DNA from: Pseudomonadota bacterium
Lineage (GTDB): Bacteria; Pseudomonadota; Gammaproteobacteria; UBA1113
Assembly: GCA_021782065.1 (NCBI GenBank)
Contig: JAJXVQ010000012.1
Span: 1-16,460, forward strand
DNA length: 16,460 nt
Reading direction: 5' to 3'
Shown here: in pieces, positions 8,160 to 15,028 of the stretch
Layout: each line of letters begins with the position of its first letter
Numbering within the stretch: position 1 is the stretch's first letter
The notes under the pieces: generated by a model
The model's database searches: none
Told to the model about the DNA's origin: nothing
Seen by the model: only the letters and a program-made list of their open reading frames with translations
Position numbers and translations under genes: made by a program

Positions 8160-8180
8160 GAGCATCACATTAACTTAAAT

Positions 8181-8187
8181 AAAGGAG
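8181..8187 (+). promoter_or_regulatory. Strong Shine-Dalgarno site for the YciI-like gene
   Basis: AAAGGAG lies 6 bases before the ATG at 8194, in the 34-base gap after the KASIII gene. It is the strongest ribosome-binding site in the cluster and marks where the chain of ATGA overlaps is broken. Confidence 0.7.
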
Positions 8188-8193
8188 AACTCT

Positions 8194-8484
8194 ATGTTTT
8201 TGATTATCAGTAATTATGTAGTCCCTACCACGCAAGTGGATCCGCATCGTGCGCAGCACAGTGGATGGGTTGAGCAATACATCAAGAGCGGTGATTTTAT
8301 CATGGCAGGACCACGGCGTGGCAAAATCGGTGGTGTAATCGTCAGCAGGTCAATGGATAAAGATAAACTAATGAAGATTTTGGCGGAAGATTCATTTGTC
8401 AGTGAAAATCTTGTTGAGATGCAGATTGTTGATTTTGATGCACCATTTACGTCAGATGAACTTAAGAAATTACAAGATATGTAG
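8194..8484 (+). CDS. YciI-like (YCII-domain) small protein
   Basis: A 96-residue ferredoxin-like alpha-beta protein of the YciI family. Matching features are a hydrophobic first strand (MFLIISNYV), then D16 and H22 in VDPHRAQHSGWVEQYIKSG, then FIMAGPRRGKIGGVIV, which fits the G-x-x-x-x-x-GP turn of the family, and the DPFxxxxLVE-like block as DSFVSENLVEMQI. The Asp/His pair is the proposed active or ligand site in YciI relatives, some of which act as isomerases, dehalogenases or chaperone-like partners in aromatic and polyketide pathways. A very strong AAAGGAG precedes the ATG by 7 bases, after a 34-base gap, so it is probably translated independently and more highly than its neighbours. Its reaction here is not known; tailoring isomerase or hydrolase is a guess. 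Confidence 0.75.
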   Translation: MFLIISNYVVPTTQVDPHRAQHSGWVEQYIKSGDFIMAGPRRGKIGGVIVSRSMDKDKLMKILAEDSFVSENLVEMQIVDFDAPFTSDELKKLQDM

Positions 8485-8493
8485 GTCGTGATA

Positions 8494-10728
8494 ATGAATG
8501 ATCATAAAGAAGAAGTGGTAATTGTAGGAGCAGGCCCCGTCGGCCTGCTCTTAGGTTGCTGGCTCAGAAAATTAGGCGTAGGCGTGCGCGTGCTAGAAAA
8601 GCGTGCAACTCGCTCGACCCAATCCAAAGCGGTATCGATGAATGCCTATTCACTTGCCATTTTGCATGCACTGGGTATATATGACCAGTTCGATGCAGTG
8701 GGAAAGCGACTGCAGGATCTTCATCTGTATTGGCAACAAAAGCGCCTCATGCATGTGAATTACAGACGGTTGCCCTCCAAGTACAATTATAGTCTTTGCT
8801 TGGTACAACCCAAAACAGAAGCGTTGTTAGAAGCCCATTTTTTAGCATCCGGCGGGATATTACAGCGTGGAGTAGAAGTCGTTCGTCTGCAAGCGGATTC
8901 CGATGCTATCCATGTCTATGCACATCATGCTGAAACCGGTAGAGAAGAGCGCCTCACAGCACAATATCTTGTCGGTTGTGATGGCAGCAAAAGTATGGTT
9001 CGCGAGCAATTGGGCCTTTCGTTTACCGGCAGAGATCATGGTACCGGATTTATCATGGTGGATGGCACTATTAGTTGGTCTGGCGATGTGAAACGTGTGC
9101 ACTATTTTGTTAGTGAGGATGCTTTTTTTATTTTGATTCCGTTATCTGATGATAAGCATCGTATCATCATTAGAACACCCAATAATGATAAAGAAAAAAT
9201 AGTAGGTAATAAGTTAGCCGTTTATCAAGACCTTATTATGAAATATGGGCCATCGGGTCTTATTCTGCACGACATTGTTTGGGAATCGAATACCACTTAC
9301 CATAACCGCTTAGCTGAACACTACGGCCATGGGCGTGTTCTGCTAGCGGGTGATGCTAGTCATATTTTTAGTTCCATTGGTGGGTTAGGAATGAACACGG
9401 GCTTCCAAGATGCACTGGCACTCGCTTGGCGTTTAGCGGGCATTTTAAGAAAACGCTTTCGCGAAACGGTGTTAGCCTCATATGAATTAGAACGTCGTAC
9501 TTTAACCCAACAATTGATTGATAGCACGAATCAAATGACGGCGCTCATCACACGGGTCAATCGTGATCCAGCATCCTTGCGTGATTGGCTGCCGATTATG
9601 GCTAATAGGCAGCGCTTGGCTACATTACCGATGCACTTCTCTGGATTAAATCAGCGTTATGAAAAAGGGGTATTAGTTGAAAATAACGCGGGTTTAGTTG
9701 GGCGGCTTATTCCTTATTTTAAATTGACACATCAGGAAAAATATTTATGCAGTTATGACCTTGTTGATGGCTGCTATTTCTATCTGATTTATGGCAGTAC
9801 CTTGCCTAATGCTGCTTTCTGGGAACAATACAAAGAAGTAGTCAAACTGATCCAGCTTCAAAATCCGGATGAGTGGCAACAGGTGTGTAACTGTCTTGGT
9901 TTGCAAACTGAAGAAATGGTGCTTATGCGACCTGATGGTATTGTTGCAGCGAAAGCAGCTATTAACAATGCAAGTAATGTTTTTTCTCTTATTCTTAACC
10001 CATTGATAACACGAGTAGATTCCAGTATGAAACCTTTACTTATTTTTGATCTTGACGGAACTTTGGCCGATACGTCACCCGGTTTAGTTGCTGCTTTAAA
10101 TGCCGTGCTGGCTGACTATAACGAGGCACCCGTTGCACCTGCTTCCGTGCTGCATCTGATTAGCCAAGGCGTAGTTGGCCTCTTGGGAGGAGGCTTTGGT
10201 TCTGCTTATGCCACGATGCCAGATGAAAAGAAACAGGCACTTTCTCAAGCATTCGTAGCGTATTACGAACAGAATATGCTGAATGAAATAGCGCTTTATC
10301 CTGGCATTGAAACAGCACTGAATGTGCTGAGTGCGCAGGGATTTAAGATGGCTATTTGTTCAAACAAGAATACACTTCTTGTCGCACATATCCTTGAGCA
10401 TCTGCATATCAGACATCATTTTCTAGCTGTATGTGGCGGTGATTTTTTTATGGGAATAAAAAAGCCAGATCGTCGTCATGTAGAAGGCACCATGAGGGAA
10501 GCCGGTTTTGACGAGTCAACAGCGCATGCGATTTTTATCGGCGATGCGATGTCAGATGTAAACGCAGCAAAAAATACGGGGATCCCAAGCGTCTTTCTTA
10601 CTTACGGCTATGCTGATGTGGCGCCGAATGCTTCGGGGGCGGATGCAGTCGTCCATCATGCTAATGATTTGCCAGCGGTTATTTTAACCTTGTCAAGCTC
10701 TCTGGAATCGGAGAAGGCCCTGGCATGA
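8494..10728 (+). CDS. FAD-dependent monooxygenase fused to HAD phosphatase
   Basis: A 744-residue fusion. Residues 1 to about 400 are a class A flavoprotein hydroxylase (FAD_binding_3 type): GAGPVG at 12-17, the DG motif CDGS at 162-165, and the GD motif LAGDASH at 284-290. A thioredoxin-like C-terminal domain, as in phenol and polyketide hydroxylases, ends with RPDG (479-482). From M512 a complete HAD phosphatase follows: motif I DLDGT (519-523), motif II SNK (623-625), motif III Lys in KKP (656-658), motif IV GDAMSD (683-688), resembling Gph-type phosphatases. I prefer ATG 8494 over GTG 8488 because AGG at 8483-8485 is then 8 bases away. Likely roles are NAD(P)H/O2-dependent hydroxylation plus removal of a phosphate from a pathway intermediate. 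I see no Shine-Dalgarno before the internal ATG at 10027, supporting a true fusion. Confidence 0.88.
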   Translation: MNDHKEEVVIVGAGPVGLLLGCWLRKLGVGVRVLEKRATRSTQSKAVSMNAYSLAILHALGIYDQFDAVGKRLQDLHLYWQQKRLMHVNYRRLPSKYNYSLCLVQPKTEALLEAHFLASGGILQRGVEVVRLQADSDAIHVYAHHAETGREERLTAQYLVGCDGSKSMVREQLGLSFTGRDHGTGFIMVDGTISWSGDVKRVHYFVSEDAFFILIPLSDDKHRIIIRTPNNDKEKIVGNKLAVYQDLIMKYGPSGLILHDIVWESNTTYHNRLAEHYGHGRVLLAGDASHIFSSIGGLGMNTGFQDALALAWRLAGILRKRFRETVLASYELERRTLTQQLIDSTNQMTALITRVNRDPASLRDWLPIMANRQRLATLPMHFSGLNQRYEKGVLVENNAGLVGRLIPYFKLTHQEKYLCSYDLVDGCYFYLIYGSTLPNAAFWEQYKEVVKLIQLQNPDEWQQVCNCLGLQTEEMVLMRPDGIVAAKAAINNASNVFSLILNPLITRVDSSMKPLLIFDLDGTLADTSPGLVAALNAVLADYNEAPVAPASVLHLISQGVVGLLGGGFGSAYATMPDEKKQALSQAFVAYYEQNMLNEIALYPGIETALNVLSAQGFKMAICSNKNTLLVAHILEHLHIRHHFLAVCGGDFFMGIKKPDRRHVEGTMREAGFDESTAHAIFIGDAMSDVNAAKNTGIPSVFLTYGYADVAPNASGADAVVHHANDLPAVILTLSSSLESEKALA

Positions 10729-12686
10729 CATCCACTGTTCGCCGAGCAGATATTGATGGGCTGAGAGCCATTGCTGTTTTGACCGTGATGCTGTTTCACT
10801 TTAATGCGAACTGGTTGCCGGGTGGATTTGTTGGCGTAGATATTTTTTTCGTTATATCGGCGTATCTCATTACAGGTCGTATTACGGCGATGATATATGA
10901 TCATCGGTTCTCGCTTACTCACTTTTATGTTCGGCGAATAAAACGAATTTTCCCTGCATCTATTCTTGTTTTTATTGTGACCGTGTTTTTAGCCAGTCAA
11001 TTGAATGGGTTATTGTTACCGGATGCAAGATACGTGCTAGGATTTGTTTTTAATATGCATACCAGTAATTATTTTACTGCGGATGGTAGTGTTAACTTTT
11101 TTCTGCATTATTGGTCACTCTCAATAGAGGAGCAATTCTATCTATTTTGGCCGTTATTATTACTACCGTTGTTACTGATGACGAATCAGCGACTCGCGCG
11201 TGTTTTGAGACTCTATCCTCTCGTATTAATTCTCTTAATTGCAGTTGTCTGTTTCGCATTGGGCATAAAGTGGAGTATGGATCCCGTTTCTCATGAAAAC
11301 CTTTATTTCTTGTCCATTCCACGCTTTGGTGAAATGGCTTGTGGCGCATTGATTGCTATTTTGCCACCTATGCGAAATGTGCAATGGGTTTCTCGATTAG
11401 GTGTGTATGCAGGTATGGGATTGTTGCTTATTTCATGCTGTTTTCTAGGCGAAAAGCACTATCCTGGCTGGCGTGTTTTACTCCCTTGCGTTGGGGCGTC
11501 ATTGCTTATTTATTTCAGTATGGCAAATGCAAGCAACCCGACGTGGATTGATTGGCTGTTAACGAGACGCGTACTGGTGTTTATTGGATGCATTTCGTAT
11601 TCGCTCTACTTATGGCATTGGCCTATCTTTTCTATCACACGCTTTATTGGCGGTGCGACTATACCAACACAGTTTTTCATTCCCTTATTTGCGCTTACTT
11701 TTTTGTTGGCTATATTGACCTATCATTTTGTCGAAAAACCGTTTCAACGATCCACATCTAGAGCAACCATAGTGTTTCCTACCTTTACTGTAATGAACGC
11801 GCTGGTATTATGCTTGCTGTTTTCACTAACAGGCATTGAGACGTTAGGGATCCCGCCTGTAATAGGCAAGCGTTACACTAATGTGACAGTCAATGGCCAA
11901 AATATGCGTTTAACAGATGGCTGGGTCGCTCCTTGTTTTGATCGAACCTTTCCCAATCCAACACGTACCACCGTTGACAACCTATGTGCGTTGGGCGCAC
12001 CTCATGTCAAACCGACAGTATTACTGGTTGGTGACTCGCATGCCGCAGCGCTAGGGGCACTCATTGATGCCATGGGTAAAAAAGAAGGGTTTCGCGCTAC
12101 CATGGTCGCTGTGGGGGCCTGCCAGTTGAGTGAGGATGGGATGGCACATAGGGCACCTGCTGTGGTGATGACACCTGAGCGAATTAAAAACTGCGATATG
12201 ATGCTGCGATTTATTCGCGATAACCATCAATATTACAAAGCAATTTTTGTTGCAAATGCTTTCAATCTTTTTTCGGGTAACTTTAATGTGTTTACCAAGC
12301 AGAATGACACCCCCCCTATTTTTAAGCTAGATGCGTTGCGGCGAATTGCAACTAAGACGCCTATTTATTTTTTCTATGACGAGCCAGTGATCGATCGCTC
12401 TATCCAAAGATCACCACTATTCGATTATTTAGGTATTCGACTAGGTGCAAACGTCATTCCACATGGAGAAGAGGGAAACGTTGTGATACGCAATCTGATA
12501 TCAAAAGAACCCAATTTTTACTGGGTCGATTTAAGTGTAGTCTACAATGAGTTTAAGAAAGATCGATTTATGTATAACGGTTGGCCTGTCTATGCTGATA
12601 CCAATCACTTAAATGGAAACGGGGGGAGGGTATTGGCCAAGCTATTTTTGAGTTCAGCGAGAGTAGGGCCACCGACTAAGGCCTAG
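10725..12686 (+). CDS. OafA/YrhL-type membrane O-acyltransferase with SGNH domain
   Basis: A 653-residue integral inner-membrane protein. The N-terminal acyltransferase-3 domain (about 8-370, roughly ten helices) begins DIDGLRAIAVLTVMLFHF and contains GGFVGVDIFFVISAYLIT (33-50) and HYWSLSIEEQFYLFWP (128-143); the family's Arg/His residues move acetyl or other acyl groups across the membrane. The C-terminal periplasmic SGNH domain has the nucleophile motif GDSH (436-439) and the catalytic D625/H628 pair in DTNHLN. Known relatives O-acylate lipopolysaccharide, Nod factors, peptidoglycan and antibiotics. GGAGAAGG precedes an ATG that overlaps the stop of the monooxygenase-phosphatase gene, so it belongs to the operon. 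It may acylate the pathway product during export, or a surface glycan; sequence does not decide. Confidence 0.88.
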   Translation: MTSTVRRADIDGLRAIAVLTVMLFHFNANWLPGGFVGVDIFFVISAYLITGRITAMIYDHRFSLTHFYVRRIKRIFPASILVFIVTVFLASQLNGLLLPDARYVLGFVFNMHTSNYFTADGSVNFFLHYWSLSIEEQFYLFWPLLLLPLLLMTNQRLARVLRLYPLVLILLIAVVCFALGIKWSMDPVSHENLYFLSIPRFGEMACGALIAILPPMRNVQWVSRLGVYAGMGLLLISCCFLGEKHYPGWRVLLPCVGASLLIYFSMANASNPTWIDWLLTRRVLVFIGCISYSLYLWHWPIFSITRFIGGATIPTQFFIPLFALTFLLAILTYHFVEKPFQRSTSRATIVFPTFTVMNALVLCLLFSLTGIETLGIPPVIGKRYTNVTVNGQNMRLTDGWVAPCFDRTFPNPTRTTVDNLCALGAPHVKPTVLLVGDSHAAALGALIDAMGKKEGFRATMVAVGACQLSEDGMAHRAPAVVMTPERIKNCDMMLRFIRDNHQYYKAIFVANAFNLFSGNFNVFTKQNDTPPIFKLDALRRIATKTPIYFFYDEPVIDRSIQRSPLFDYLGIRLGANVIPHGEEGNVVIRNLISKEPNFYWVDLSVVYNEFKKDRFMYNGWPVYADTNHLNGNGGRVLAKLFLSSARVGPPTKA

Positions 12687-12750
12687 CGCATTAGCCATTA
12701 CAATATTTTTATAAAAAATTTAGCTTTCTAAAGACCATTAACTCAATGCT

Positions 12751-12757
12751 AGGAGAA
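12751..12757 (+). promoter_or_regulatory. Ribosome-binding site deciding the long nudC start
   Basis: AGGAGAA lies 4 to 5 bases before the ATG at 12762 and supports the N-terminally extended form. The rest of the gap (12687-12750) is AT-rich, with a small palindrome ATTTTTATAAAAAAT and no convincing promoter. Confidence 0.65.
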
Positions 12758-12761
12758 CAGT

Positions 12762-13916
12762 ATGTTTTTGTTTCGTAACAGCTACAACAATAGAAAGGCC
12801 GCATCTTTTTTTAATCAGCATCGATTATTTCAGAGTTCACTGTCACAAGATTTTTCTAATAAAGCAGGTATCTTGCAAAAAAATACGTTGCTAGAACAGA
12901 ACGGTATGAAAAAATATGACCATACTGGAATAGAAACCGATCATACAAGTCAAAATGAATTATGGTTTCTTTTTAGAGGGGAAACGTTATTTTTACAAAC
13001 ACAGGAAAATAGTGTAACGATACCTACTTCTTCCGCACTCAAACAATTTAATTTACCCTTTGAAGAAAAACAGCACATAGGCAAACATGATAGTAAAAAT
13101 TGTTTTATTCTAAATCTTCCGAAAACAATGGAGCTACCTGCATTACCTAAGGATATGAATTTTTATCCTTTACGCGAAGCACATGTTTTATTAGCCGAAA
13201 AAAGTATCTTTAGCATGCTACTTAAGGCTATTCAGATTTCTTTCTGGGATAAGAAAACCCAATTTTGTGGCTCTTGTGGAACAAAAACGTCATTGGATGG
13301 TAAAATGATGGCGAAAGCTTGCAGTGATTGTGGTAGCCTTACTTTTGCTCAGTTTTCTCCCGCTATGTTGGTATTAATTTGGCGTAATGATGAAATCTTA
13401 TTGGCACGTTCACACACATTTCCACCAGGCCGCTATAATATATTAGCGGGATTTGTTGAGCCAGGAGAAACAGTAGAAGAAACAGTGGTTCGAGAAGTAA
13501 AAGAAGAAGTTGGTATTGAAATAAAAAACTTACGTTATGTAGCATCCCAGCCCTGGCCATTTCCAAGCAATTTGATGTTTGGTTTCACGGCAGAACATGC
13601 CGCCGGGAACATTTGTATCGATCAAGAAGAATTAGACGATGCTCAATGGTTTTCAATTGATAACTTACCTTCCTTACCACATTCAGTGAGCCTCTCGCGA
13701 CAAATGGTAGATGCGCATATTGCTTCAAGAAAAAAAATGAATATACAGACTAGTGAATGGCCCCTATTAAAATCAATATCGCCTAAAACTCCTTTCTTGA
13801 GAAGGACTACCATCACGGCCCTTGCAGCAACAGGATTATTGATGGCAGGATTTTGGAAACCAATGAAAGATTATGTTCAATCTTATATAGAGGATCAGCC
13901 AAAGAATAGGCCATAA
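12762..13916 (+). CDS. nudC: NudC-like NADH pyrophosphatase (Nudix) with N- and C-terminal extensions
   Basis: A 384-residue Nudix hydrolase; E. coli NudC, which cleaves NAD(H) and removes NAD caps from RNA, has 257. The core is convincing: zinc ribbon C169/C172 and C187/C190, a full Nudix box from G230 to I252 (GFVEPGE ... REVKEEVGI, with E245, E248 and E249), and the NudC-specific SQPWPFP (262-268). The extras are about 50-60 N-terminal residues rich in Asn, Gln and Phe and a C-terminal tail of about 60 residues containing a hydrophobic stretch TTITALAATGLLMAGFW (349-365) that could be a membrane anchor. The ATG at 12762 has AGGAGAA upstream; the in-frame ATG at 12906 has only a weak site, so the long form is favoured. 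It has its own 75-base leader and is probably not part of the cluster pathway. Confidence 0.87.
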   Translation: MFLFRNSYNNRKAASFFNQHRLFQSSLSQDFSNKAGILQKNTLLEQNGMKKYDHTGIETDHTSQNELWFLFRGETLFLQTQENSVTIPTSSALKQFNLPFEEKQHIGKHDSKNCFILNLPKTMELPALPKDMNFYPLREAHVLLAEKSIFSMLLKAIQISFWDKKTQFCGSCGTKTSLDGKMMAKACSDCGSLTFAQFSPAMLVLIWRNDEILLARSHTFPPGRYNILAGFVEPGETVEETVVREVKEEVGIEIKNLRYVASQPWPFPSNLMFGFTAEHAAGNICIDQEELDDAQWFSIDNLPSLPHSVSLSRQMVDAHIASRKKMNIQTSEWPLLKSISPKTPFLRRTTITALAATGLLMAGFWKPMKDYVQSYIEDQPKNRP

Positions 13917-14024
13917 CGAATTATCCGAAAGAAAAGGTGCAATCCATTGGCATAAGGACTTCATTTGCTTCTGTTGCGATCATAGAGCAGTTAAAATTTG
14001 GCGCTATATTTAATACGTCCAATC

Positions 14025-14052
14025 TTGACTAAGAAAGTTACAGTGCTATAAA
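14025..14052 (+). promoter_or_regulatory. Candidate sigma70 promoter of the TauE/SafE gene
   Basis: TTGACT (14025-14030), 16 bases, then TATAAA (14047-14052) is a good sigma70 match about 40 bases before the ATG at 14093; TAAAAT at 14049-14054 with an 18-base spacer is an alternative -10. AGGA at 14079-14082 is the likely ribosome-binding site. The rest of the 176-base gap after nudC (13917-14024) shows no clear terminator or other element. Confidence 0.65.
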
Positions 14053-14092
14053 ATAATAGCATCATTCTTGAATACATTAGGAACTCTTCCCA

Positions 14093-14869
14093 ATGCAGCA
14101 CTATTTTTCTCTACACCCCTATGTTTTATATTTTTTCCTATTGGGAATGGGTTTCTTATCTGGGTTTATAGATACGATTGCCGGTGGAGGCGGACTCATT
14201 AGTGTTCCGGCGCTGATGTATAGCGGTATGCCTGTGACTCTGGCTTTAGGAACCAATAAATTTCAGAGTGTCTTTGGGCTGACCATGGCGGTCTATAAAT
14301 ACCATAGGAGAGGATTTATCAATTTCAAAATGATTTATCGTGGGTTGCTGATGGGGGTACTCGGTGCTGGTTCGGGAGCTGTTTTAGTTAATTATATATC
14401 CAATCAGTTTATGAAATATATTATCCCATTCTTATTATTGGGAGTGTTTGTTTTCAATTTGCTGTATAAAGAATTAGGATTAAAACCTGGAAAAAAGCAT
14501 CTTCCTGAACACCTATTCTTTCCATTATTTGGTTTTATTTTGGGATTTTATGATGCTTTTTTTGGACCTGGAACGGGAAATTTTTGGATTATCGCCATTG
14601 TTTTCTTTTTGGGATATACCTTTCTAGAAGCTTCTGGTTATGCGAAAGTTTTAAATCTCAAGAGTAACTTAATTGCGCTGTCTATCTTTCTTTATTATGG
14701 TGAAGTGAGTTTCATTATAGGTATTATCATGGGCATAGGACAACTTGCTGGAAGTTACTTAGGCGCACATATGGTTATTTTAAAAGGGTCAAAATTGGTG
14801 CGGCCACTCTTTATGGCGGTGATTTTTGTGAATATTCTAGTATTGTTTTATGATTGGATTAAAGTTTAA
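14093..14869 (+). CDS. TauE/SafE-family (YfcA-like) membrane transporter
   Basis: A 258-residue inner-membrane protein with about eight hydrophobic segments and the internal repeat typical of the TauE/SafE (DUF81) family. Repeat one holds GFIDTIAGGGGLISVPALM (24-42) and ALGTNKFQS (51-59). Repeat two holds GFYDAFFGPGTGNF (151-164), which is characteristic of the YfcA subgroup. The family is associated with export or uptake of small organic or sulfur-containing anions such as sulfite or sulfoacetate, but most YfcA members have no proven substrate. It is single-copy here with its own promoter and is separated from nudC by 176 bases, so no operon partner informs its role. Family assignment is secure; substrate unknown. 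Confidence 0.9.
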   Translation: MQHYFSLHPYVLYFFLLGMGFLSGFIDTIAGGGGLISVPALMYSGMPVTLALGTNKFQSVFGLTMAVYKYHRRGFINFKMIYRGLLMGVLGAGSGAVLVNYISNQFMKYIIPFLLLGVFVFNLLYKELGLKPGKKHLPEHLFFPLFGFILGFYDAFFGPGTGNFWIIAIVFFLGYTFLEASGYAKVLNLKSNLIALSIFLYYGEVSFIIGIIMGIGQLAGSYLGAHMVILKGSKLVRPLFMAVIFVNILVLFYDWIKV

Positions 14870-14875
14870 GCCGTA

Positions 14876-15026
14876 TATACCCAATACATTTCAAGATGCG
14901 AGTTTAATGCTACAAGCAACTACAGACTAGAGTTGTGTCATCCCCTACTTCGTCGAGGATGACAAAGCTTCGATTCAAATCTATAGTATTCATCAAGATC
15001 TCGCTTCTTCATTGGCGATGGGTATA
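14876..15026 (+). repeat. MITE-like element with imperfect terminal inverted repeats
   Basis: The 151-base gap between convergent genes is bounded by 27-base imperfect inverted repeats: 14876-14902, beginning TATACCCA and ending GCGAG, pairs with 15000-15026, ending TGGGTATA; I count 19 of 27 matches, with the outer 8 perfect. Inside is a hairpin, TGTCATCC (14936-14943) with GGATGACA (14957-14964), around a 13-base loop. No coding capacity. The TA at both outer ends would suit insertion at a TA target, as for Tc1/mariner-IS630-type MITEs, which is an inference. With no T-run it is a poor intrinsic terminator. Other copies cannot be seen from one window. Confidence 0.6.
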
Positions 15027-15028
15027 GC

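Larger units (their letters stand above)
1870..12686 (+). other. Putative small-molecule biosynthesis and export cluster (AfsA hotdog / two ACPs / KASIII / ligase / monooxygenase-phosphatase)
   Basis: Ten same-strand genes are packed with almost no gaps. ATGA overlaps lie at 3444-3447, 4547-4550, 5540-5543, 6919-6922, 7149-7152 and 10725-10728; one junction is a 1-nt gap (4841) and two are wider (8160-8193 and 8485-8493). The content (exporter, AfsA-type hotdog, two carrier proteins, SDR, AMP ligase, KASIII, YciI-like protein, FAD monooxygenase fused to HAD phosphatase, O-acyltransferase) is a carrier-protein-based pathway, not primary fatty-acid synthesis, since no plsX, fabD, fabF or accA-D accompanies it. 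The AfsA and phosphatase pairing recalls Streptomyces butanolide and furan signal pathways. The product is inferred, not shown. Housekeeping genes flank the block, so it may be an acquired island. Confidence 0.75.

Noticed and set aside
8488..8496. GTG at 8488 as the start of the monooxygenase-phosphatase gene
   Set aside because: The AGG at 8483-8485 would be only 2 bases away; the ATG at 8494 gives normal spacing and starts just before the FAD motif.
10015..10040. Separate HAD gene starting at the ATG at 10027
   Set aside because: No stop separates it from the monooxygenase and no Shine-Dalgarno is visible; internal initiation cannot be wholly excluded.
14936..14964. Bidirectional intrinsic terminator between the convergent genes
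   Set aside because: The 8-bp hairpin has a 13-base loop and no T-run on either side; it fits better as part of the repeat element.
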